A stretch of DNA of 64,000 nucleotides from positions 3,844,001-3,908,000 of the forward strand of contig NZ_CP009282.1 in NCBI RefSeq assembly GCF_000758605.1, given 5' to 3'. The position numbers and the translations under genes were made by a program. The notes beneath the pieces are model-generated. The model saw only the letters and a program-made list of their open reading frames with translations, did no database searches and was not told the DNA's origin. Numbering within the stretch: the stretch's first letter is position 1; each line of letters starts with the position of its first letter. The DNA is from Paenibacillus sp. FSL R5-0912 (GTDB lineage Bacteria > Bacillota > Bacilli > Paenibacillales > Paenibacillaceae). Shown here piece by piece: positions 35,864 through 44,395 of the stretch.

Positions 35864-36658
35864 ATGACTATAACTTATGCAAACCCGCTGACAGAATACG
35901 AGGGCAAAAAAATACTGGTGACAGGTGGCACCAAGGGTATGGGGGAGGCCATCGTTAACCGGTTTAAAGCAGCCGGTGCTGAAGTGATGACTACTGCCCG
36001 CACACTCCCGTCTGGATTGGCGGATGCTGACTTGTTCGTACAAGCAGATCTGTCTGCCAAAGAAGGCGTGGAGAAAGTGATTGCTGCGGTTAAGGAACGT
36101 TTCGGCAGCATCGATATCGTAGTGAATAACATCGGAGGCAGCTCTACACCTCCCGGCGGGTTTCTTGCGGCAAGCGACGAGCACTGGATGGATGCGCTGA
36201 ATCTCAACCTGCTTGCGTCGGTCCGGCTGGACCGGGGCCTGATCCCCTTAATGCTGGAACAGGGAAAAGGTGTGATTATTCATATCTCTTCAATTCAAAG
36301 AGTGCTGCCGCTGGTCGAATCCACTATTCCTTATGCAGCCGCTAAGGCAGCGCTAAGCAATTACAGTAAAAGCCTCTCCAAAGAATTCTCTCCACAAGGT
36401 ATCCGTGTAAACCGTGTTGCCCCTGGATTCATTCAAACGACAGCGGCAGATGCCATGATGGAGAATATCGCCAAGGTTACGGGCAGTGCTGAAAGCGCGC
36501 TGCAGTCTGTAATGGATGCGCTGGGCGGGATTCCGCTGGGCCGTCCCGGCTTCCCCGAGGAAGTAGGCGAGCTGGTAGCTTTCCTGGCCTCCGACCGAGC
36601 AGCATCCATTACAGGTGCTGAATATGTGATAGACGGAGGAACCGTGCCTACGGTATAA
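35864..36658 (+). CDS. short-chain dehydrogenase/reductase
   Basis: 264-aa NAD(P)-dependent SDR. Cofactor motif TGGTKGMGEA, NNIGG structural motif, catalytic Ser in HISSIQ, and Tyr-x-x-x-Lys as YAAAK; C-terminal GAEYVIDGGTVPTV. The Arg in TTARTLPSG after the second strand favours NADP(H). Cytoplasmic. Divergent from the LysR gene, its likely regulator, and followed by a terminator, so it is a single-gene unit. The substrate is not identifiable. Confidence 0.92.
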   Translation: MTITYANPLTEYEGKKILVTGGTKGMGEAIVNRFKAAGAEVMTTARTLPSGLADADLFVQADLSAKEGVEKVIAAVKERFGSIDIVVNNIGGSSTPPGGFLAASDEHWMDALNLNLLASVRLDRGLIPLMLEQGKGVIIHISSIQRVLPLVESTIPYAAAKAALSNYSKSLSKEFSPQGIRVNRVAPGFIQTTAADAMMENIAKVTGSAESALQSVMDALGGIPLGRPGFPEEVGELVAFLASDRAASITGAEYVIDGGTVPTV

Positions 36659-36715
36659 GCATCAGACGTACTTTCACTTTCACTGGCAAGCAGGAGCAAA
36701 TCTGCGCTAAAAGAT

Positions 36716-36766
36716 AAAGAACAGACCGGGAAGCGGCTTAATGGCTGCTCCAGGCTGTTCTTTTTG
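36716..36766 (+). terminator. intrinsic terminator after the SDR gene
   Basis: AAAGAACAG pairs with CTGTTCTTT and encloses further pairs (GAAGC... with GCTCC... region); TTTTT follows. Confidence 0.75.
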
Positions 36767-36807
36767 TCTTATTCGGGATATCATTTCTTAAGAAAAGCAG
36801 CATTAAT

Positions 36808-36862
36808 CTTTAGCTATTCTTTAGATTTGGTTTAGACTGGATTAAGAATGGCAGGCTATAGT
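36808..36862 (+). promoter_or_regulatory. three 11-bp-spaced direct repeats and promoter of the two-component operon
   Basis: CTTTAG at 36808, CTTTAG at 36819 and GTTTAG at 36830 repeat with exactly 11-base periodicity, the spacing used by OmpR/PhoB-type dimers. TATAGT at 36857-36862 is a good -10, placing the last repeat near -35. It implies autoregulation by the response regulator at 36908. Confidence 0.6.
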
Positions 36863-36907
36863 TACAGTTAGCGCAGCTTGCACAACTAGATAGAGGGGGA
36901 TTTCACC

Positions 36908-37615
36908 ATGTATACCATTCTCATAGCTGATGATGAATCGGAGATTGTAGAGCTTCTGCAGCTGTATCTGGAGAAGGAATACAACATTCTGCAAGCACAG
37001 AACGGAATCGAGGCGCTGAAGCAGATGCAGAATAACAAGATAGATCTGGCTATTCTCGATATTATGATGCCGGGGATGGACGGGCTGCAGCTGCTGAAGC
37101 GGATTCGTGAGCATGAGCATTTCCCGGTGCTGTTCCTGTCAGCCAAGAGCCAGCATCATGATAAAATCTTAGGTCTTGAGCTGGGAGCAGACGATTATAT
37201 CTCGAAGCCCTTCAATCCGCTGGAGATCGTTGCCCGTGTCGGGGCTCTGCTGCGGCGGGTGCATCAGTTCGATGCCAAGGCTATAGAAGAAGAACAGACG
37301 AAAGAACAGATTGTGCTCGGACGGTTAACGCTTGACCGGAGCAGCTGTCAGGTTGAGGTATCCGGCGAACCGGTAGCGCTGACTTCTACCGAATACAAAA
37401 TCCTCGAACTGCTGATGGAGCAGCCGGGCCGGGTATTTACGCGCAAGAAGATTTATGAGGCCGTCTGGGAAGACTTCTATGTCTATGAGGACAACAGCAT
37501 TATGGTGCATATCAGCAATATCCGCGATAAGATCGAGCGTGATTCCAAGAAACCGGAATACCTGAAGACGATCAGGGGATTGGGGTACAAAATTGAAGCA
37601 CCCGTGGAAAAGTAG
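36908..37615 (+). CDS. OmpR-type response regulator
   Basis: 235-aa regulator. Receiver with Asp8-Asp9, phosphoacceptor Asp51 in AILDIMMPGMDG and Lys in ISKPF; C-terminal winged helix (ALTSTEYKILELLMEQPGRVFTRKKIYEAVW, GLGYKIE). AGAGGGGG precedes the ATG. It overlaps the start of the kinase gene by 23 bases. Repeats upstream suggest it controls its own operon, which also encodes an Asp23-family protein. Confidence 0.93.
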   Translation: MYTILIADDESEIVELLQLYLEKEYNILQAQNGIEALKQMQNNKIDLAILDIMMPGMDGLQLLKRIREHEHFPVLFLSAKSQHHDKILGLELGADDYISKPFNPLEIVARVGALLRRVHQFDAKAIEEEQTKEQIVLGRLTLDRSSCQVEVSGEPVALTSTEYKILELLMEQPGRVFTRKKIYEAVWEDFYVYEDNSIMVHISNIRDKIERDSKKPEYLKTIRGLGYKIEAPVEK

Positions 37616-39014
37616 AGATAACCGCCCGCTGCAAACGTCGCTGACGATCGACTTTCTGCTGTTCAACTGTATGCTGGTGATGCTTGTACTGGTGGTCTAT
37701 CTGTTCATCCAGAAGGATATCACCCACGTCATCATGGAGAAACTGATCCCCGATCCGGATCTGTCGGTCGAAGCCGGAGATTACCGTAACGAGCTGGGCC
37801 AGGGACCGGAGAGCGACCGGTTGCTGCAAAGCGGAGGGTGGCTGGAGCTGCTCGATTCGGGCAAGCAGGTTATCCGCGTTATTGGAGATAAGCAGGATCA
37901 GACTATGGGCTATGATGAGAACAGTCTGTTCCAGGGGCTGGAGAACCGCAGCGATCAGCCCTATTACTACTCCATTTCTCAAGTGGATAGTGACAGCGGA
38001 GTGGCCTGGCTGCTGCTCAAGATTCCCCGCCATGTGGTCAGCGTATCCATTAACAACGAAATGCTGATGGCCTATCTGAACCATTCGGTGTTCTTTTATG
38101 TGTTTGTGGTCAGCGGTCTGATTCTAATGCTGATTTTTGTATATAGCTACTGGGTCTCCAGAAGGATCAAGAAGCCGCTGCGGGTTCTAAATCTGGGGAT
38201 GAACCGTATGATGGAAGGGCACTACAATACACGGATTGCCCTCTATGCGGAGACGGAATTTCTGCGGATTGGCAATAGCTTCAACTATATGGCGGATGTC
38301 ATTGAGCGGACTACGGAGGAGAAGCGGCAGGCCGAGAAGAGCAAGCAGCGGCTGATGGTCGATCTGTCACATGATCTGAAGACACCGATTACCAGTATTC
38401 AGGGTTATGCACAGGCGCTGATCGAAGGACGGGTTACGGACCCTGAACGGCAGACCAAATACCTGAATTATATTTATACCAAATCCGTACAGGTGACGAA
38501 GCTGATTCAGCATATGCTGGACCTGCTCAAGCTGGAATCACCGGACTTCATTCTTCGCGTGGAGCGGCTGGAGCTGGGGGATCAGCTGCGGGAGATTATC
38601 GCCGATACCTACGGTGAAATTGAGCAAAAAGAGTTCGAGCTGCAGCTGCAGGTGCCTGAAGAACAGGTGTATGCCCATTATGATCCGGAGCTGTTCGCAA
38701 GCGTGATCAACAATCTGATCTCCAATGCGCTTGCCTATAATCCTGAAGGGACACGCATCCGTGTGACGGTTATTCCGGAGGATACAGATGTCCGGATCGA
38801 GATTGCTGATAATGGAGTGGGCATTCCCAAGGAGCTCTGGTCCACGATCTTTGATCCGTTTGTACGGGGAGATGAAGCCCGGACGACAGCAAGCGGGGGG
38901 ACAGGTCTAGGGTTATCCATAGCCAAGAAGAACGTTGAGAAGATGGGCGGTTCTCTGATCCTGGAGAGCCGGGAAGGGGAGCCGACGGTGTTCATGATCC
39001 GGATTCCCAGATAA
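37593..39014 (+). CDS. membrane sensor histidine kinase
   Basis: 473-aa kinase beginning at a TTG inside the regulator gene. Membrane helix near 17-37, extracellular region to about 160 with a low-similarity sensor, second helix (about 163-187), HAMP, HisKA with His260 in LSHDLKTPITSIQGYAQALIEGR, HATPase with NLISNALAYNPEG, DNGVGIP and GGTGLGLS. Resembles bacitracin/envelope-type kinases in the ITSIQGYAQAL box, but the signal is unknown. Confidence 0.92.
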   Translation: MKHPWKSRDNRPLQTSLTIDFLLFNCMLVMLVLVVYLFIQKDITHVIMEKLIPDPDLSVEAGDYRNELGQGPESDRLLQSGGWLELLDSGKQVIRVIGDKQDQTMGYDENSLFQGLENRSDQPYYYSISQVDSDSGVAWLLLKIPRHVVSVSINNEMLMAYLNHSVFFYVFVVSGLILMLIFVYSYWVSRRIKKPLRVLNLGMNRMMEGHYNTRIALYAETEFLRIGNSFNYMADVIERTTEEKRQAEKSKQRLMVDLSHDLKTPITSIQGYAQALIEGRVTDPERQTKYLNYIYTKSVQVTKLIQHMLDLLKLESPDFILRVERLELGDQLREIIADTYGEIEQKEFELQLQVPEEQVYAHYDPELFASVINNLISNALAYNPEGTRIRVTVIPEDTDVRIEIADNGVGIPKELWSTIFDPFVRGDEARTTASGGTGLGLSIAKKNVEKMGGSLILESREGEPTVFMIRIPR

Positions 39015-39038
39015 ATAACTATACGAGGAGGAATAATA

Positions 39039-39392
39039 ATGAAGCAGGATACGTTCAAGGGGCTCGTGGAGATTTCTGACCGGGTGATTTCAAGTATAAT
39101 CCGCTATGCAGTTACCGAAACACCGGGCATTGCCGGAATGTCCGGCAACCCGGTCAGCGGGAATCTGGCCCGGCGCCTAAGCGGTAAGATTGGCACCAAT
39201 GGATTATCAGTGGATGTTACGGATGAAGCCGTGGCGATTCAGCTGGATATCATTATTAACTACGGATACAAGATTCCTGAGGTATGCCAGATTCTTAAAG
39301 ATAACGTCCATCAGGCCGTTGAGCATATGCTGGGTCTGTCTCCGCCAATCGTGAATATTAAGGTTGATAAGCTCGCTTTTCCCAACTTATAG
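39039..39392 (+). CDS. Asp23/Gls24 family envelope-stress protein
   Basis: 117-aa cytoplasmic protein with the family pattern: GLVEISDRVISSIIRYAVTETPGIAGMSG start, a central VDVTDEAVAIQLDIIINYGYKIPEVCQILKDNVHQAVEHM and VNIKVDKL end. AmaP-anchored Asp23 relatives and YqhY/YloU are known envelope- or lipid-linked proteins. GAGGAGG precedes the ATG, 24 bases after the kinase gene, so it is the third gene of the two-component operon and a plausible output. Converges with the RpiR gene with a six-base overlap. Confidence 0.88.
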   Translation: MKQDTFKGLVEISDRVISSIIRYAVTETPGIAGMSGNPVSGNLARRLSGKIGTNGLSVDVTDEAVAIQLDIIINYGYKIPEVCQILKDNVHQAVEHMLGLSPPIVNIKVDKLAFPNL

Positions 39393-40253
39393 CTCTGTTT
39401 TCACGTCATCGGTGTAGAAATCCTTCACGACCTGCCGGGCAGCCAGTTTATTCTTCGAGTAGTTAATTCTATAGATGCAGGAATAGATGACATTTAGGAC
39501 ATATTCAAAGGCAATCTGCGAGGAAAAGGTGCCGATCTTGGCATGCTTCACTTCATCCTCAGGCACTTGGATACACAGTGTGCTGAGCTTGGCCAATTCC
39601 GTACCATGAGCAGCGGTGATGGTGATAAAGGGAATGCTGTTGCGCGTGAAGTACTTTGCCGCCTGCAAATTATTTGCCGATAACCCGTGATAGGTTAAGA
39701 AAATGGCACAGTCCTGCTGCGTAAGATTAACCGTATGATATTCCCACTCCGACAGCTCCGTCGCAATCACGGCGTATTTATTGATTTTGATTAATTTATT
39801 CTGGAAGCTCTTCGCCCGGATCTCGGAATCGCCCAGCGCATAGATGAAGATCTTGCCGGACCGGTCAAGAATTTCTGCGGCCTTAGCAAGCTGGGCGTCC
39901 TCCAGGAAGGCAAAATTCTTCTCAATGGTTGCCTTCATTACTTCCGCAATTTCTTTGGCTACCTGGATGGGAGTTTCACCATGCTCAAACGGATAGTTGA
40001 CATCCACATTAGAAATGCTATGGACATCCATCTGGAACTCCCGGGCCAGCTTTAGAATGAATTCCTTATAGCCCGCAAGTCCGAGTTTATGCGTCAGGCG
40101 GTTAATCGCCGAATGCGAGGTATAGGTAGATTTGGCGAGCTCCTGTATGGACATCGGCAGTATACTTTCCTTATGGGTCAGGATATGCGCAGCAATGCTT
40201 CGTTCGTTGGGGGTAAAATGGTTCATTTCCTTTAATTGCAGCAGCAGCTTCAT
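39387..40253 (-). CDS. MurR/RpiR family transcriptional regulator
   Basis: 288-aa regulator with an N-terminal helix-turn-helix (STYTSHSAINRLTHKLGLAGYKEF) and a C-terminal SIS sugar-phosphate-binding domain (about 105-250; KIFIYALGDSEIRAKSFQNKL, TYHGLSANNLQAAKYF). Divergent from two Gfo/Idh/MocA oxidoreductase genes and probably their regulator, responding to a phosphorylated sugar. GAGGTGAG lies upstream of the ATG. Its stop overlaps the Asp23 gene tail. Confidence 0.92.
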   Translation of the reverse strand: MKLLLQLKEMNHFTPNERSIAAHILTHKESILPMSIQELAKSTYTSHSAINRLTHKLGLAGYKEFILKLAREFQMDVHSISNVDVNYPFEHGETPIQVAKEIAEVMKATIEKNFAFLEDAQLAKAAEILDRSGKIFIYALGDSEIRAKSFQNKLIKINKYAVIATELSEWEYHTVNLTQQDCAIFLTYHGLSANNLQAAKYFTRNSIPFITITAAHGTELAKLSTLCIQVPEDEVKHAKIGTFSSQIAFEYVLNVIYSCIYRINYSKNKLAARQVVKDFYTDDVKTEL

Positions 40254-40305
40254 GACTAAGGCTCACCTCAAGAATTGAATTTCTAAGCTATAACAGGCCC
40301 GGCTC

Positions 40306-40320
40306 TGAACATAATGTTCA
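40306..40320. promoter_or_regulatory. palindromic operator between RpiR and oxidoreductase genes
   Basis: TGAACAT-A-ATGTTCA, a perfect 15-base palindrome, 53 bases before the RpiR start and 112 before the oxidoreductase start. It fits a homodimeric regulator and the position fits RpiR autoregulation. Confidence 0.5.
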
Positions 40321-40379
40321 AGGATTTATACCGGTAATTACATATGAACGGATAATTGTACCGTTATGCCTGCTAAGTC

Positions 40380-40407
40380 TTCACGGCGGGTCTTTTTTTT
40401 CTATAAT
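40380..40407 (+). promoter_or_regulatory. promoter of the oxidoreductase operon
   Basis: TTCACG, 16-base spacer, TATAAT (40402-40407); GAGGAGG follows 19 bases later. A small CCTGC/GCGGG hairpin with a T-run covers the spacer and is probably incidental. Confidence 0.45.
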
Positions 40408-40431
40408 TAATGAAAGAGAAGAGGAGGAATT

Positions 40432-41451
40432 ATGATGTTAACACTCGGCTATATCGGCAACGGCAAAAGCACCAACCGCTACCACCTTCCATTTTCCATG
40501 AACCGCGATCACTTAAAGGTCAAGACGATCTATGCCCGTACGCTTACGAAAGCGGAATGGCCCAGAGTGCCCGGGATTGAATACACGGACGATCTTGAAT
40601 CCATAATGAACGACCCGGAGATCCGGCTGATTGTAGTGTGCACCAACACCGATTCCCACTATCATTATGCCAGAATGGCGCTGGATCATGGCAAGCATGT
40701 TCTGGTGGAGAAGCCTTTTATGCTGACGGAAGAAGAAGCAGTCTCTATCTTTCAGTATGCCAAAGAGCGGAATCTTGTCATTCAGTGCTACCAGAACAGA
40801 CGTTATGACTCAGATTTCCTCACCGCACAGCAGGTTATAGAATCCGGTAAGCTTGGAGATCTGCTGGAAGTGGAAATGCACTTTGATTACTATCGTCCCG
40901 AGGTTCCGGCTTCAACTCCATTCTCTGTGTACTACAGTTACTTGTATGGACATGGATGTCATACCATTGATCAGGTGCTGTCATACTTCGGCAAACCGGA
41001 TACCATTCATTACGACGTCCGCCAATTGCTGGGACCGCAGCAGATGAACGATTACTTCGATCTGGATTTCTTCTACCCTTCGCTAAAAGTATCGGTTAAA
41101 TCCAGCTACTTCCGGCTCAAAGAGCGGCCAAGCTTCGTACTTTATGGTAAAAAAGGTGTGTTCGTCAAGCAGACGAAGGACCGTCAGGAGGAGCATTTGA
41201 AGTTATTTTACCTGCCTGAGGGACACAGTGACTTCGGTATTGACCTGCCGGAGCATTATGGTATTCTAACGTATCTCGATGATGAGGGCAAGTACCATGA
41301 AGAGAAGGTCACCTCAGCCAAAGGCGATTATGCCAGGGTGTATGACGGGATCTATGATGCCATCGTCCTCGGCACGGATAAATTGATTAAGGATGAAGAG
41401 ACCATAGGCGTTATGCAGATTCTGGAGCAGGGAATGAAGGGGTGCCGCTAA
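40432..41451 (+). CDS. Gfo/Idh/MocA family oxidoreductase, YhhX-like
   Basis: 339-aa NAD(P)-dependent oxidoreductase. Rossmann motif GYIGNGKSTNRYHLPF, cofactor-dependent EKPF in VLVEKPFMLT, and catalytic-region YRPEVP... GHGCHTIDQVLSYFGKPD. The whole-length pattern is close to E. coli YhhX. GAGGAGG lies 4-7 bases upstream of two consecutive ATGs, either of which may be used. Cytoplasmic; acts on a sugar or polyol. Directly abuts the next oxidoreductase gene. Confidence 0.9.
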   Translation: MMLTLGYIGNGKSTNRYHLPFSMNRDHLKVKTIYARTLTKAEWPRVPGIEYTDDLESIMNDPEIRLIVVCTNTDSHYHYARMALDHGKHVLVEKPFMLTEEEAVSIFQYAKERNLVIQCYQNRRYDSDFLTAQQVIESGKLGDLLEVEMHFDYYRPEVPASTPFSVYYSYLYGHGCHTIDQVLSYFGKPDTIHYDVRQLLGPQQMNDYFDLDFFYPSLKVSVKSSYFRLKERPSFVLYGKKGVFVKQTKDRQEEHLKLFYLPEGHSDFGIDLPEHYGILTYLDDEGKYHEEKVTSAKGDYARVYDGIYDAIVLGTDKLIKDEETIGVMQILEQGMKGCR

Positions 41452-42441
41452 ATGAACCTAGGAATAGCCGGAGCCGGAATGATTGTCAAGGATCTGCTCA
41501 GCTTCATCGGAGAGATTCCGGGAATATCACTGACAGCCGTGTTCGCCAGACCCGGCAGGGAAGGCGCTCTGCAGGAGCTGCAGGACCAGTACGGGATAGC
41601 CAAGCTCTATACTGATTACAGCGCTATGCTTCAGGATACAGACGTGGATACCATCTATGTAGCACTGCCGAATCATCTGCATTATGCCTTCACGAAGGAG
41701 GCGCTGCTTAGCGGCAAGCATGTCATCTGCGAGAAGCCGTTCACGTCTAATCTGGCGGAGTTTCTGGAGCTGAAAGAGATCGCTGAACACAGGGAGCTTA
41801 TCCTGGTTGAAGCCATCTCGAATCAATATTTGAACAATGTTACGGCGGTGAAGGAGCAGCTGGCTGGTCTCGGTTCCATTAAAATGGTGACGTGCAATTA
41901 TTCGCAGTATTCTTCCCGTTATGATGCTTTCAAACGCGGTGAGATCCTGCCTGCATTCAATCCGGAGATGTCCGGCGGCGCCTTGATGGACATTAATATC
42001 TACAATATCCATCTGGTTGTCGGCTTCTTCGGAAGTCCACAGTACGTGGAATACCGGGCGAACATGGAACGGGGAATCGATACGTCGGGGATGCTGCTGC
42101 TGGACTATGGAGATTTCAAATGCGTCTGCATTGGTGCCAAAGACAGCTCAGCTCCTGGTGCAGTGAACATTCAGGGGACGGAAGGGTACATTCAGATCAA
42201 TGGTTCTGCCAATGGATGCGACTCCTACGATTATGTCCTTAACCGGGAGAAGCCCGTCCGCGTGGATCACAAGGATCACCCCCACCGGATGTATGACGAA
42301 TTCCTTCACTTCGAACGATTCATCCGAGAGCAAGACAGAAAGACGGCCGCGGAAATGCTCGCACACAGTGAGCGGGTGATGCGGGTTATTGAACAGGCGA
42401 AGGCCAGCGCCGGGCTTGTATTTGGATCAGACCGCGGATAA
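41452..42441 (+). CDS. Gfo/Idh/MocA family oxidoreductase
   Basis: 329-aa dehydrogenase. Rossmann GIAGAGMIVKDLL, EKPF in VICEKPFTSN, substrate-domain MSGGALMDINIYNIHLVVGFFG with the HLVVGFFG catalytic-type histidine. It starts on the base after the upstream stop, with AAGGGG just before, so the two genes are translated together. A paired Gfo/Idh set often interconverts an oxidised sugar in two steps; the substrate is unknown. Confidence 0.9.
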   Translation: MNLGIAGAGMIVKDLLSFIGEIPGISLTAVFARPGREGALQELQDQYGIAKLYTDYSAMLQDTDVDTIYVALPNHLHYAFTKEALLSGKHVICEKPFTSNLAEFLELKEIAEHRELILVEAISNQYLNNVTAVKEQLAGLGSIKMVTCNYSQYSSRYDAFKRGEILPAFNPEMSGGALMDINIYNIHLVVGFFGSPQYVEYRANMERGIDTSGMLLLDYGDFKCVCIGAKDSSAPGAVNIQGTEGYIQINGSANGCDSYDYVLNREKPVRVDHKDHPHRMYDEFLHFERFIREQDRKTAAEMLAHSERVMRVIEQAKASAGLVFGSDRG

Positions 42442-42444
42442 TAA

Positions 42445-42489
42445 AGAGCAGGGCTTCTTCCGGTTGGGGGGAAGCTCTGTTCTTTTGTT
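42445..42489 (+). terminator. intrinsic terminator after the oxidoreductase operon
   Basis: AGAGCAGGGCTTC pairs with GAAGCTCTGTTCT (13 bp, two G-U), followed by TTTGTTT. Confidence 0.75.
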
Positions 42490-42584
42490 TATCTTTTCAG
42501 AGGAATGTCACCGGAAATCTCATCAGCAGAGAACTCTTCAAGGCAGAGTGTAATGGAGAAGTGGATTCAACTAACGAAGTAGAT

Positions 42585-42631
42585 AAAACAGCAGGTACCC
42601 CGGAATACGTTCCATAGGTGCCAGCTGTTTT
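42585..42631. repeat. large hairpin in the 42.5 kb intergenic region
   Basis: AAAACAGC and GCTGTTTT close a long stem that continues GGTACC with GGTGCC after one mismatch, with nested GGAA-TACG-TTCC at the tip. It is not needed as a terminator for the upstream operon, which already has one. Within the 382-base stretch 42442-42823 this and the upstream terminator are the only structures seen; the rest is AT-rich with no gene. Confidence 0.5.
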
Positions 42632-42823
42632 ATGGCTGTAGACAACAATTTTGGATTTGCGCCGATATTACGAGGGGAATGTTGTATTCTGTGCCACAGA
42701 AAGTTGATGAATCAAGGAACAAGCAGGAAATAATTAACTTATTGTCGAATTATCTGATTTGAGCTAATCCAGCGTACAGCCAGGGGCAGCTTACATCCAT
42801 TGGGGGAAGGAACTAGAACAACT

Positions 42824-43903
42824 ATGAAAAAGATTGTATTACTGCTCACTACACTGTTGCTCATGATCGGACTGGGGCATCCGGGAGGCACCGGACAGGC
42901 AGCGGCAGCCGCAGCACCGAAGTACACGGAGATTTCCACATTTGTGGACGGGACACTTATGATCTCGGCATCCAAGTCTGTACTCGTCAATGGTTCGGCT
43001 TATGTCCCTGTGAAGCTGCTGAATCAGATTCCCGGCTTTACCGTTGCTACCGCAGCCTCTGTTGTGACAATCACCGGAAGTAAGGGAAGCGCGAAGTTGA
43101 ACAAGGACAACTCCATATTCTACAAAAACTCCAACTATGTCGCGTTCAAAACACTGCTTAAGCTTGGAGCCATAGACGGCAAGTATGCCACCAGCTCGTA
43201 TACGCTGTTCATCTGGAGTACGGAAGAAGGCAAAATAAAGAGCAACAGTATGCTCTACGCCATCAGCAAGCTGCCAGGAACAATGGGCCAGGCTGTGGGC
43301 AAGAAGGTCTATCTATATGCACATCCCGGCAGCCACTGGGTGACCGATGTTCAATACGCGGATGATACTAATACTTCTACTTTCACCATGCTGAGCGAAG
43401 CTGGAATAACCTGGACGCTGGATCTGGACGACAGTGAGACCGACACGTTGTACACGGAAGAGAATCTCTTTGCTTTCAAAGAGAATTTCAACGGTGATTC
43501 GGCATGGGCTGTAAATGCAAAGATTCCGGAAAGTCCTTTTAAGAACATGGAGAAGGTTACGGTCAAAGATTTCCGTTCCAGTCCGGGTGATGGCGGTTTA
43601 GAGGTACAGATCCGCCGGGCGAACGGTCAGGAAATCTATATCAGTCTAGACACGACCGTTAACCCTGTTGATTACCTTAAGGAGCTATTCTACTTTAAGA
43701 ATCCTAGAACAGCTTATCCCAGCAGTGATGCCGTATGGGCTGCTATCCGGGATGAGCGGATCATTACCGACATGACGTTTGAACAGGTCTATCTGTCATG
43801 GGGAGAGCCCGACAGCTATAACGAAGATTTGGGATATATCGTATACGGCCATCAATATCTGTATTTCGTCAATAACAAGCTGAAATATTATTATGAACTG
43901 TAG
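42824..43903 (+). CDS. secreted protein with copper-amine-oxidase N-like (stalk) domain
   Basis: 359-aa exported protein: signal peptide MKKIVLLLTTLLLMIGL with an Ala-rich cleavage region (QAAAAAAPK). Residues about 30-145 follow the copper amine oxidase N-terminal-like pattern (VNGSAYVPVKLLNQIPGFTVAT, KNSNYVAFKTLLKLGA), common on Paenibacillus surface proteins. The remainder is beta-rich, ends with a KVYLYAH... and GYIVYGHQYLYFVNNKL segment that I do not recognise. ATG at 42824 chosen because it starts the signal peptide; an earlier TTG frame adds eight polar residues. Function unknown. Confidence 0.82.
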   Translation: MKKIVLLLTTLLLMIGLGHPGGTGQAAAAAAPKYTEISTFVDGTLMISASKSVLVNGSAYVPVKLLNQIPGFTVATAASVVTITGSKGSAKLNKDNSIFYKNSNYVAFKTLLKLGAIDGKYATSSYTLFIWSTEEGKIKSNSMLYAISKLPGTMGQAVGKKVYLYAHPGSHWVTDVQYADDTNTSTFTMLSEAGITWTLDLDDSETDTLYTEENLFAFKENFNGDSAWAVNAKIPESPFKNMEKVTVKDFRSSPGDGGLEVQIRRANGQEIYISLDTTVNPVDYLKELFYFKNPRTAYPSSDAVWAAIRDERIITDMTFEQVYLSWGEPDSYNEDLGYIVYGHQYLYFVNNKLKYYYEL

Positions 43904-43941
43904 ATGATTGTGCCTAAGTCATTTGTAAATGGTACTTCACT

Positions 43942-43973
43942 GAAAAAGCCTCACCGTTGAGGCTTTTTCTTTT
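43942..43973. terminator. bidirectional terminator
   Basis: AAAAAGCCTCA-CCGT-TGAGGCTTTTT, perfect 11-bp stem plus TCTTTT. Serves the secreted protein gene and the convergent small gene. Confidence 0.88.
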
Positions 43974-43984
43974 GGAATACAATA

Positions 43985-44215
43985 CTAAGAATTCTGCAGG
44001 GACTGGTTAATTTTAAATTTCAACCTTTGTTCATACCCATGAATATAGTTGAGGCCTGAGTGAGTTAACTCACCTGAATTAGCATAACCTGCTTCGTGAA
44101 TATGGGTCAGGGTAATATTGAAATCTCTTTCGTTCATCCCTATTTGATTGAAGCGGGGTTCCTTCTCTTCTTCAAGCAACTTCAGAATCTGATATACCGG
44201 GTCCGTACGTAGCAA
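43985..44215 (-). CDS. small protein, possible YjcQ-like winged helix
   Basis: 76-aa frame. VYQILKLLEEEK, IGMNERDFNITLTHIHEAGYA and ELTHSGLNYIHGYEQ follow the order helix, recognition-type helix, wing and Leu-Thr-x-x-Gly seen in YjcQ-type proteins. The TTG at 44215 has GGAAGGAAG upstream and is preferred over the TTG at 44242, which has none. It ends at a strong shared terminator. Coding is likely; function is not known. Confidence 0.55.
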   Translation of the reverse strand: MLRTDPVYQILKLLEEEKEPRFNQIGMNERDFNITLTHIHEAGYANSGELTHSGLNYIHGYEQRLKFKINQSLQNS

Positions 44216-44276
44216 TTCATTCAGCTTCCTTCCTGTAAGCAATATGGCTTTAGCATATGCACAAGGAGGGATGTTG

Positions 44277-44318
44277 GTGACAGTGATTACAAGGACTATT
44301 TCGTTTCATGCTCAATAA
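44277..44318 (+). other. mini-ORF with a strong ribosome-binding site
   Basis: AAGGAGGG (44263-44270) precedes a frame of 13 codons (GTG at 44277, MTVITRTISFHAQ). It sits upstream of the yojF -10 element, so it is not a yojF leader. It could be a gene remnant or a chance match. Confidence 0.25.
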
Positions 44319-44326
44319 TTTTCTTG

Positions 44327-44332
44327 TATAAT
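44327..44332 (+). promoter_or_regulatory. -10 element of the yojF-bshB2 operon
   Basis: A perfect TATAAT, 64 bases before the yojF start; the -35 region (TTTCAT at 44304) is poor. Confidence 0.4.
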
Positions 44333-44395
44333 GAATTCACTGGCTCTGGACAAGCTATTGAAAATATTCATAATCGTACACTGTAGGAGGACAAT

